A stretch of 6,257 nt of DNA from an uncultured Chloroflexota bacterium. Its GTDB lineage: Bacteria > Chloroflexota > Limnocylindria > Limnocylindrales > CSP1-4. Both the position numbers and the translations under genes were made by a program. The stretch lies in NCBI GenBank assembly GCA_903924005.1, contig CAIXZV010000552.1:1-6257 (forward strand), given 5' to 3'. The stretch's first letter is position 1, and each line of letters begins with the position of its first letter. Shown here piece by piece: positions 1 to 5,803 of the stretch. The notes under the pieces are model-generated. The model searched no databases. It worked only from the letters and a program-made list of their open reading frames with translations, and was not told the DNA's origin.

Positions 1-10
1 ACCACCTCGG

Positions 11-60
11 CACCCGGCGGCACCAGCGGGCGCCAGTCGGCGCCAGTTGGCGCCAATCGC
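11..60. repeat. Degenerate 10-bp tandem repeat with palindromic core
   Basis: The bases before the first gene repeat with a 10-bp period. The last three units (31-40, 41-50, 51-60) read close to CGCCAGTNGG, and two weaker copies precede them at 11-30. Successive units create GGCGCC sites and the perfect palindrome TTGGCGCCAA at 47-56. The block lies 3' of the minus-strand membrane-protein gene, 7 bp beyond its stop codon. It could be a small intergenic repeat, an unusual transcription end, or the edge of a gene outside the window. No T-run follows on the minus strand, so I do not call it a terminator. Confidence 0.5.
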
Positions 61-67
61 CGCAACC

Positions 68-838
68 TCAGCGGCGGATCACCTTGCCAGCCGCGGCTCG
101 CTTCACCATAGCCTGGAGCCGCGCAAGCCTTGCTGGCGTGAGGCTCTTCTGGACAGGCAGCGCCCCAACCCACGTGGGAAGGTCATCCGGGCTGATCACG
201 GGGCAGGCGGCCGTGCCGCGCACCCGCGGGTCGTCCGTGGCAAGGACGGCGTTCACGGTGACCACGAAGTCGCGGTCAGTGGACACAAACCAGCTCCGCA
301 GCCGGTCCGCGTCTCGGGCGGCGCGTTCGGCAGGCGGCTCGACGCTCACCCACTGGTTGCGGGTTGCGAGGATCTCCCAGCGCAGGCCGTCCGTGCGGCT
401 GAACTCGGCCGGCGGCACCTCGCCCACAACCACGGCGCCAAACGCACCAACGAGCACCTGGTGGATCCGGCGGCCGTCCTCGAGCACAAGATCGGCCACG
501 GCGGATCGTCCGGGCGCAAGAGCGCGACGCATGGTTGACACCGGCCGACGGGGGAAGTGCCCGGCCCACGCCTCGAGGACAAATGCAATCCGCGCCATGC
601 CGAAGATGACGAGGCTGGCCGGCACCGCGATCGCAAGGACCCAGGCCGTTAGTCCCGCCGCCAGCGCCCCGGGCGACCCGCGGCCGGCAGGGACCAGGCT
701 CAGCACGATGGGTGTGTAGAGCAGGAGCCAGCCCAGGACACCACCGGCGCCAACCATCGCCACAGCGACAGCAAGGGTACGAACGGCGGCAAACCGGCCG
801 GAGCGCGGGGCGAGCGGGTTCGTCGGGTTGATCTGCAT
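68..838 (-). CDS. Two-helix membrane protein with a degenerate NERD-like cytoplasmic domain
   Basis: This is a 256-residue hypothetical membrane protein. Two long hydrophobic segments lie at about residues 21-50 and 57-88, followed by a basic stretch (HFPRRP) that suggests the rest is cytoplasmic. The C-terminal part (about 105-246) has the layout of a NERD (nuclease-related) domain: a strand pair around IHQVLVGAFGAVVVGE (125-140), a helix rich in A, R and D (170-184), a second strand pair (190-200), then DDLPTWVGALP and a final helix. NERD proteins normally show an Asp in the first strand and E-x-K in the second. Here the matching positions read His126 and E-V-P, so nuclease activity is doubtful. 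The ATG at 838 is preferred over the GTG at 856 because GAGG sits 8 nt upstream of it and the GTG has no such site. The stop at 68 is clear. The membrane topology is fairly safe; the NERD link is an inference by eye. Confidence 0.85.
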   Translation of the reverse strand: MQINPTNPLAPRSGRFAAVRTLAVAVAMVGAGGVLGWLLLYTPIVLSLVPAGRGSPGALAAGLTAWVLAIAVPASLVIFGMARIAFVLEAWAGHFPRRPVSTMRRALAPGRSAVADLVLEDGRRIHQVLVGAFGAVVVGEVPPAEFSRTDGLRWEILATRNQWVSVEPPAERAARDADRLRSWFVSTDRDFVVTVNAVLATDDPRVRGTAACPVISPDDLPTWVGALPVQKSLTPARLARLQAMVKRAAAGKVIRR

Positions 839-1002
839 GGCTTCATCCTCAACCACTCGCGCAGAAATGGAAGGGGGCGAATAGGACTAGGCGGCATGGC
901 CAGTGGGTCTGGTGCACCCCTCAAGACCACAGCAAACCAAACAAGTGAACGCTGCCTTCACGCAACACCCGCCGGGTCTGGCCGGGGCGGGCGCCGTCCC
1001 CG
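839..1002. other. Intergenic spacer between two minus-strand genes
   Basis: These 164 bases separate the stop of the methyltransferase gene from the start of the membrane protein gene. I see no open frame with coding character, no tRNA-like fold and no clear sigma-70 promoter on the minus strand. The best -10 candidates, around the TAGTCC and TATTCG segments at 875-887, lack a matching -35. The spacer should still contain the promoter of the membrane protein gene if that gene is not read through from the methyltransferase. The GC-rich inverted elements near 967-1002 lack a T-run. Confidence 0.5.
847..850 (-). promoter_or_regulatory. Ribosome binding site for the membrane protein gene
   Basis: GAGG on the minus strand lies 8 nt upstream of the ATG at 838. 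It sits inside the longer open frame that begins with GTG at 856, so it decides the start: the shorter, 256-residue form is favoured. No comparable purine-rich site precedes the GTG. Confidence 0.6.
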
Positions 1003-1932
1003 TTAGCGCCGCGGCTTGGCGGGCTCGGGCGCCTTGCGCAGGATGACGATGTGCTGGTGGGCGATGTTGGGCACAAACGTGCGCGGGTAGCCGTACGGCC
1101 GAAGCCGCGTCCCGGCCTGGTACCAGGCGAAGTCCCCCTTTGGGACAAGGCCCACAGCATCGGCGCGGGCCGCCAGGTCGGACGCGGTAAAGACGTAGCG
1201 CCCTCCCTGGTAGGCGTCGCGGACGATGTACGCGGCATACCGCCCCGGTCGGAGGACGCGGTGGATCTCGCGGAAGACCTCGCCCATCGCGTCAAGGAAG
1301 GCGGCATAGGACGGCAGGTTGGCGAGATCGCCAGCGAGATCGGACACCATCGCGTAGTCGGTCCGCCGGTTTGCATGTGCCTCGGCCAGCTTGCCTCCGG
1401 CCATCGTCATCGGCAGCTGCACGTTGTACGGCGGGTCTGTGGCCACAAAGTCAATCGACGCGTCCGGGATGGCGCCAAACAGCTGGAGCGCCTCCCCTTC
1501 GCGGAGCTCCGTGCCGGACGGGTCAAACCCGCGCACGCCGCCAGGGTCGGTCATGCCCAGATCCGCCAGGAGTGGCCCGGCACCGTCGCGCTCGGCCGCC
1601 AGCGCGGCCACGGTCTCCCGATACACCGCGGCCCACCGCGGATCCAGCTCAAAGCCGATGGCCCTGCGCGGTCCGCGCGCGATGGCCGCGCCCAGCAGCG
1701 TGCCGCCGACGCCTGCGAACGGGTCCAGCACCAGCTCGCCCGAGCGCGTGAAGAACTCGATGAGGCGCGCCATAAGACGGGGCGGCTTGTTGGCGCCGTG
1801 CGCCTTTCGCCGGGCATGACCCAACTCCGACGGGTACGCCGTGGTCCAGAGCGACTTGGTGAAGTACAGCCACTCCTCACCCGGAAGCTCGTTCAGGTCG
1901 TTCGCGGGATGGGGCGGCTTGCGCTCTTGCAC
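1003..1932 (-). CDS. Solitary site-specific DNA methyltransferase (N6-adenine or N4-cytosine type)
   Basis: The protein transfers a methyl group from S-adenosylmethionine to an exocyclic amino group in DNA. In the 309-residue form, the SAM-binding motif I is DPFAGVGG (70-77), followed by the acidic motif II region GFELDP. The catalytic motif IV is DPPYN (166-170). The C-terminal part (HRVLRPG, later HQHIVILRK) matches later strands of the same fold. In the common beta-class enzymes DPPY comes first and DPFxGxGT last; here the order is reversed, although the flanking sequence looks beta-like. No restriction endonuclease or specificity subunit is nearby, so it is probably an orphan enzyme. The frame could extend to a GTG at 1962 (319 residues), preceded only by a weak AGGGA. 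I prefer the GTG at 1932 because TACGCT lies 6 nt upstream and would give a leaderless mRNA starting at that codon. Fold and stop are secure; the start and target base are not. Confidence 0.88.
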   Translation of the reverse strand: MQERKPPHPANDLNELPGEEWLYFTKSLWTTAYPSELGHARRKAHGANKPPRLMARLIEFFTRSGELVLDPFAGVGGTLLGAAIARGPRRAIGFELDPRWAAVYRETVAALAAERDGAGPLLADLGMTDPGGVRGFDPSGTELREGEALQLFGAIPDASIDFVATDPPYNVQLPMTMAGGKLAEAHANRRTDYAMVSDLAGDLANLPSYAAFLDAMGEVFREIHRVLRPGRYAAYIVRDAYQGGRYVFTASDLAARADAVGLVPKGDFAWYQAGTRLRPYGYPRTFVPNIAHQHIVILRKAPEPAKPRR

Positions 1933-1938
1933 CGCCGC

Positions 1939-1944
1939 AGCGTA
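1939..1944 (-). promoter_or_regulatory. Candidate -10 box of a leaderless methyltransferase promoter
   Basis: On the minus strand TACGCT fits TANNNT and ends exactly 6 nt before the GTG at 1932. Transcription would then begin at or next to that codon. No recognisable -35 lies 16-18 nt upstream. The match gains weight because the divergent gene has the same arrangement. If the GTG at 1962 is the true start, this box is only coding sequence. Confidence 0.35.
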
Positions 1945-1975
1945 CCGGCCCTGTCGGCACACCGCGACCGGTCCC

Positions 1976-1981
1976 TACAAT
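1976..1981 (+). promoter_or_regulatory. -10 box (TACAAT) of a leaderless promoter for the LuxR-family gene
   Basis: TACAAT matches the sigma-70 consensus TATAAT at five of six bases and stands out in very GC-rich surroundings. It ends 6 nt before the ATG at 1988, so the transcript would start on or beside the A of that ATG and carry no 5' leader. This agrees with the lack of a Shine-Dalgarno site before 1988. The -35 region (about 1953-1958) is poor. TANNNT placed 6-7 nt before the start codon is the known signature of leaderless genes in several GC-rich bacteria. Confidence 0.6.
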
Positions 1982-1987
1982 GGACAA

Positions 1988-4900
1988 ATGTCGGCTCGAG
2001 TGGAGAGTCCCCGCTACATCGGCCGTGCGCCCGAGTTCGCCTTGCTAGAGGCAGCGGTTGCGGGTGCCGCCAACGGCTCCGCTGCAACCGTCCTGGTGAC
2101 CGGGGCGGCAGGCATCGGCACAACCCGGTTTCTTGACGAGGCGATGACGCGCATCGGGTCCAGACCGTCGTCGCCCGTGATCCTGCGCGCCCGCGCCCAT
2201 GGCCCGGTTGAGCCGCCGTGGGCAAGCGTCCTTGCGGCGCTGGATCCGCTGTTGGCCACCCGACCCGCGGCTGAACTTGAGGGGCTGCTGCGTCGTGACG
2301 CGCGGCCGCTGCTCATTGGCCGCCCGGGTCTTGCCCGCGTTGCCGGCCGCGTTCCGGCGCCGGTGACAAGCGCGCTGGCGGATCCCGAGCGTGCCCAGCC
2401 CCGTGCAATCGAGGCGATCCTGCGCTGGCTGGGCCGCGTGGCCGCGGATCGGCCCATCATCCTGGTGCTTGAGGACCTCCACGCCGCGGACGCCGCCACC
2501 CGCGCCTTTGCCACGTTTGCGGCCCGGATCCTCAACGACGAGCGTGTGACCCTGGTTCTCACCTTGCAGCCGGACCGCCTCAATCGCGGCCATCCGCTGC
2601 AGGAAAACCTCGCGGTGATCGAGGCCGGTCTCCGGCCACCTGTCCACATCGACTTGGCGCCGCTGCAGCGTCGTGACATCGCGGGGCTGATTGAGGGAAT
2701 TGAGGGAGAGCGCCCGTCGGCGTCCGTCGTGGTCCTGGTTGCCGAGCGCTCCGCGGGCTCTCCGCTTGTGGTGGAGGAACTCATGGCGGCGCGCCGCGAT
2801 CTGCGAAGTGCGTCGCTCACCGGCTCGCTGGCCGACATCATCGCCGCCCGTCTTGCGCGCCGGACACCAGAATGTCGTCGCCTGTTGCGTCTGCTCTCCA
2901 CTGCAGACCGACCCATCTCGCGCGAGCGACTTGCAGCTGCGTCAGCGGCTCTGGAGGAGGAGGTGGGCCGAGGTCTGCCGCCGCGATCCGCAACCGGGCC
3001 CCGCCATGCGGTGGGCGATCTTGACGCCGATCTCGCGGCGGGCCTCGCAGAGGCAATCGAATACGGGTTTGCCGTTGACGGTGCTGACGGCCTGCTGCGC
3101 ATGCGCCACGAGCTGCTTGCCCGGGCCGTCACGGCGGACCTCCTGCCGCCCCAGGTCCCGCGGTTCCGCGCAGCGTTGGCACGCGTGTTCGCGGACATCC
3201 CCATGGTTGCCGCAACACACTGGCTCATCGCCTACCGCCCGGTGCAGGCGCGTGAGGCAGCGATGGAGGCCGGCCGCGCGGCGATGCGGGTGCTTGCTCC
3301 CCACGATGCGCTTGCGGCGTTTGAGATGGGCCTTGGGCTGCCCGGCGCGCAGCTGGCTTCAACGTCGGCCGGCGCTCCGCCGGTTGGCCCCGCGTCGGCA
3401 AGCGCGTCGGCGAGCGCGTCGGCGGATGGCCCCGGCTCACCCGCGATGCTCGCCCAACTGGCGGCCGAAGCGGCGTACGCGTCCATGCGCCCGTCGCGTG
3501 CGGTGGCGTGGGCCGAGAGCGCCCTTGCGGCCGTCGGCGATCGCACGGACTGGCTGGCGTGGGCCACGCTGGAGTCACGTCTGGGGCGGTATCGCCTCGC
3601 GGCTGGAGACGCCGCCGGCGCCACCACCGCGTTTCGCCGTGCCGTGGAGAGCGCCCCGTCGGAGCCCTCGGTTGCGTTGGTGCGGATCCTCGCGCTCCTT
3701 GCCCAGGAGCGGATGATCGCGGGCTCGTTTGTCGAGGCGGAGAAGGCGGCGACGCGCGCGATCGCGATCGCAGCCGAAGTGGGCCCCACGGCCGAACCCG
3801 AAGCACTCCACGCGCAGACCACCCTTGCGGTGGTCCACGGCTGGGGCGACCGACCCGAGCGAGCGCTTGCGCCGCTGCGCCACGTGCTTGAGAGGTCGCG
3901 CGAATTGGGGCTTGCCGAAGAGCGCTGGCGCGCGACGGCCAACCTGACCGCGGTGCTGGAGCTGCTGGGCAGACCCGCCGACGCGGTTGAGGAGACCTTT
4001 GCTGCAATTGCCTGGGCGCGTGAAAACGACCTTGATGCGGTGTATGGCAGCCTCTTGGCGAGCAACGTCGCCGGCGTCCTCGTGGAGATCGGCCGCTGGC
4101 AGGAGGCGCGCGAGTTGAGCCTGCGTGCGTTTGACTGGAGCCCCGCAGGTGTCCCGTTTGTCAATGCCATCCTGAACCTCGCGATCATCGAGATCGAGGC
4201 TGAAGCAGGTGAGGAGGCGGGCCGGCTGCTGGGTCGGATCCTGGTGGAGCTTGAGAGCGGCGGGGATCTCCAGTTCGCAATCCCTGCGTACATCGCCACC
4301 ACGTCGTACGCGCTCTGGAGCGGCGATCTCACCGATGCCCGGCGCGCGGCCCAGCGGGGTTGGGCGCGTCTTGCCGACACCGAGGACTGGGTCTTGGTTG
4401 CGCGGATGGCCGCCTCGGCCATGGAGGTGGAGTCCGCGGTGGTGACAAACGCCCTGGAGCGGCGCCGGATTGGTGATGTCGCAGCAGCGCGCGAGCGCGC
4501 AAACGCCATGCTGGCCGGAGCGGAGCGCGCAGTTGCCGCCACACGCGACGAGTCGGCCGGCCTCGGCACCAGCGAGCCCGAGGCTTGTCTTGCACAGGCG
4601 CGCGCCTTCCATGCGCAACTCCACGGGCGCGACGACCCGGCGACTTGGGCCGCCGTCGCAGAGCGATGGCACGCGGTGGGGGACCCGTACCGCGAGGCCA
4701 GGGCGCGGTGGCGCCAGGCTGAGGCGTTTCTCGGCGGTGCCATCGCCGGCCATGGGGGCCCCCGCGACCGCACCGATGCGCGGCTGGTCCGGGCAGATGC
4801 ACGCGAGCCGCTGTTGGCGGCTACCGCGCTTGCGTTTGGGCTTGGGGCGAGACCGCTGCTGCGGCGTCTCTCCGAGCTTGGCCGCCGGGCGCTGATCCCA

Positions 4901-5266
4901 CTGCCGCCTGAGGTGGACGAACTGCTCGCCCGTCCGGCACCACCGCCGCGGATCATCCGCGCGGTTGAGCCCGAGCCGATGGATGCCGCCGCAGACATGC
5001 GCCGTTTGTCCGCGGCCCCTGCAGCGGCCCCCATCGCGCCACCAGACACGTTTGGCCTCTCGAAGCGCGAGCTCGAGGTTCTGGCGCTGATTGCGCAGGG
5101 CCGCACCAATCGCGAGATCGGCGACCGGCTGTTCATCAGCGAGAAGACGGTTGGCGTCCACGTGGGCAACATCCTGTCCAAGCTGGGCGTGTCCGGGCGC
5201 GTGGAGGCGGCATCGGTCGCCATCCGGCTGGGGCTTGAGGGCGTGGGCACCCCGAGGGGCCGGTAG
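1988..5266 (+). CDS. Large LuxR-family transcriptional regulator with AAA/STAND-type ATPase domain and TPR-like repeats
   Basis: This 1092-residue protein has the plan of large LuxR ATPase (MalT/LAL-like) regulators: an N-terminal ATPase, a helical-repeat sensor and a C-terminal HTH that binds DNA. It starts YIGRAPEFALLEAAV, the usual opening. Walker A reads GAAGIGTTR (39-47): the lysine expected at position 45 is Thr (codon ACA). Walker B is intact as ILVLEDLHAAD (158-168). The following strand, where relatives often have an R-x-D-E segment, reads LQPDRL, and RSAGSPLVVEEL matches the later conserved RSxGNPFFVEEL block. An Ala-Ser linker (469-479) separates the ATPase part from TPR-like helices (about 486-830). 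A Pro/Ala-rich linker leads to the LuxR HTH (1022-1083), with LSKRELEVLALIAQG, NREIGDRLFISEKTV and VHVGNILSKLGV all canonical. The frame is open back to 1841, but the ATG at 1988 is chosen from the family start and TACAAT 6 nt upstream. Targets and inducer are unknown. Confidence 0.93.
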   Translation: MSARVESPRYIGRAPEFALLEAAVAGAANGSAATVLVTGAAGIGTTRFLDEAMTRIGSRPSSPVILRARAHGPVEPPWASVLAALDPLLATRPAAELEGLLRRDARPLLIGRPGLARVAGRVPAPVTSALADPERAQPRAIEAILRWLGRVAADRPIILVLEDLHAADAATRAFATFAARILNDERVTLVLTLQPDRLNRGHPLQENLAVIEAGLRPPVHIDLAPLQRRDIAGLIEGIEGERPSASVVVLVAERSAGSPLVVEELMAARRDLRSASLTGSLADIIAARLARRTPECRRLLRLLSTADRPISRERLAAASAALEEEVGRGLPPRSATGPRHAVGDLDADLAAGLAEAIEYGFAVDGADGLLRMRHELLARAVTADLLPPQVPRFRAALARVFADIPMVAATHWLIAYRPVQAREAAMEAGRAAMRVLAPHDALAAFEMGLGLPGAQLASTSAGAPPVGPASASASASASADGPGSPAMLAQLAAEAAYASMRPSRAVAWAESALAAVGDRTDWLAWATLESRLGRYRLAAGDAAGATTAFRRAVESAPSEPSVALVRILALLAQERMIAGSFVEAEKAATRAIAIAAEVGPTAEPEALHAQTTLAVVHGWGDRPERALAPLRHVLERSRELGLAEERWRATANLTAVLELLGRPADAVEETFAAIAWARENDLDAVYGSLLASNVAGVLVEIGRWQEARELSLRAFDWSPAGVPFVNAILNLAIIEIEAEAGEEAGRLLGRILVELESGGDLQFAIPAYIATTSYALWSGDLTDARRAAQRGWARLADTEDWVLVARMAASAMEVESAVVTNALERRRIGDVAAARERANAMLAGAERAVAATRDESAGLGTSEPEACLAQARAFHAQLHGRDDPATWAAVAERWHAVGDPYREARARWRQAEAFLGGAIAGHGGPRDRTDARLVRADAREPLLAATALAFGLGARPLLRRLSELGRRALIPLPPEVDELLARPAPPPRIIRAVEPEPMDAAADMRRLSAAPAAAPIAPPDTFGLSKRELEVLALIAQGRTNREIGDRLFISEKTVGVHVGNILSKLGVSGRVEAASVAIRLGLEGVGTPRGR
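3392..3424 (+). repeat. In-frame 12-bp tandem repeat encoding an Ala-Ser linker
   Basis: The unit GCGTCGGCRAGC occurs twice in full (3392-3403, 3404-3415), followed by a partial third copy GCGTCGGCG (3416-3424). In the regulator's frame it encodes alternating Ala and Ser, residues 469-479, between the ATPase-associated region and the TPR-like part. Twelve is a multiple of three, so copy-number change would lengthen or shorten the linker without a frameshift. Confidence 0.8.
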
Positions 5267-5297
5267 GCTCGCGACGGCACGTCTGGCCTGCATTGGG

Positions 5298-5303
5298 TAG
5301 ATT
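5298..5303 (+). promoter_or_regulatory. Candidate -10 box upstream of the cupredoxin gene
   Basis: TAGATT fits TANNNT and shares four of six bases with TATAAT. It lies 34 bp before the ATG at 5338, in the 71-bp gap after the regulator's stop. No -35 of quality is visible 16-18 bp upstream. It could give the lipoprotein gene its own promoter; otherwise that gene depends on read-through from the regulator. No hairpin with a T-run separates the two genes. Confidence 0.3.
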
Positions 5304-5328
5304 CGGGCCATTCCACGTTGCCCGTCCT

Positions 5329-5332
5329 GAGG
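5329..5332 (+). promoter_or_regulatory. Ribosome binding site for the cupredoxin lipoprotein gene
   Basis: GAGG lies 5 nt before the ATG at 5338 and supports that start over the in-frame TTG at 5293. Starting at 5338 also places a proper lipoprotein signal peptide at the N-terminus, whereas 5293 would add 15 residues in front of it. Confidence 0.6.
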
Positions 5333-5337
5333 TTTTC

Positions 5338-5799
5338 ATGCGCCGCTCCACGCTCCTCCTCGCCACCGCCGCCCTCGCGCTTGTCGCGGCCGGATGCTTC
5401 CCCACGGCAGGGGCCTGGACGTTTGCCCCGCCCACCCCCGCGCCCGCCGTTACGCCCGCCCCGTCCGGCACGGCCACCGAGGCGCCCAGTGCGGCCACGG
5501 CCGCCCCGTCGGCTGACGGCTCCACCGTGACCGTCTCCGCGCTCAACATCGCGTTTGAGCAGACGGAGATCGCCGCGCCTGCCGACACCAAGTTCACGAT
5601 CTCGTTTGACAACAAGGACTCGGGCATCCCGCACAACATCGCCATCAAGGACTCCATGAGCATGGAGAAGTTCAAGGGCGACCTCGTCACGGGTGTCGGC
5701 CAGGCGCAGTACAAGGTTGACCCGCTCCCGGCTGGCGACTACACCTTCGTGTGCTCCGTCCACCCCAACATGGCGGGCAAGCTCAAGGTGGGCGGCTGA
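5338..5799 (+). CDS. Cupredoxin-domain lipoprotein (blue copper, plastocyanin/amicyanin-like)
   Basis: This 153-residue lipoprotein is predicted to be anchored on the outer face of the cytoplasmic membrane and to carry one type 1 copper for electron transfer or copper handling. The signal peptide is MRR, a hydrophobic run, then the lipobox VAAGC with Cys20 as the lipidated residue. A low-complexity Pro/Ala/Thr tether (about 22-60) follows. The cupredoxin fold runs from about residue 62 to the end. The copper ligands are evident: His99 in PHNIAI, then Cys139, His142 and Met145 in CSVHPNM. The spacing C-x2-H-x2-M is the short loop seen in amicyanin; plastocyanin has C-x2-H-x4-M. The start at 5338 is fixed by GAGG and the signal peptide. 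The next gene begins four bases after the stop, so the two are probably one transcript. Its redox partner cannot be told from this window. Confidence 0.92.
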   Translation: MRRSTLLLATAALALVAAGCFPTAGAWTFAPPTPAPAVTPAPSGTATEAPSAATAAPSADGSTVTVSALNIAFEQTEIAAPADTKFTISFDNKDSGIPHNIAIKDSMSMEKFKGDLVTGVGQAQYKVDPLPAGDYTFVCSVHPNMAGKLKVGG

Positions 5800-5803
5800 C
5801 GTC

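Noticed and set aside
84..719. Plus-strand open frames opposite the membrane protein gene
   Set aside because: The minus strand gives two clean membrane helices and a plausible fold. The plus-strand products are Arg/Ser/Thr-rich without structure.
967..1002. Possible terminator hairpin downstream of the methyltransferase gene
   Set aside because: ACCCGCCGGGT leaves a one-base loop and the CGGGG/CCCCG pair has only five base pairs. No T-run follows on the minus strand.
1841..1987. N-terminal extension of the LuxR-family regulator by 49 codons
   Set aside because: The extension overlaps the methyltransferase start region, has no homology-like character, and would place TACAAT inside the gene. 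The family start falls at 1988.
1051..2136. A 361-codon plus-strand open frame across the methyltransferase gene
   Set aside because: It overlaps the methyltransferase motifs on the other strand and encodes no recognisable domain, so it is a shadow.
2014..3228. A 404-codon minus-strand open frame opposite the ATPase domain
   Set aside because: Same cause: the product is Arg/Ser/Ala-rich without recognisable motifs and overlaps conserved plus-strand coding sequence.
1003..5266. Restriction-modification or defence island built around the methyltransferase
   Set aside because: No endonuclease, specificity subunit, helicase or mobile-element gene is present. The neighbours are a regulator and a membrane protein, so an island is unsupported in this window.
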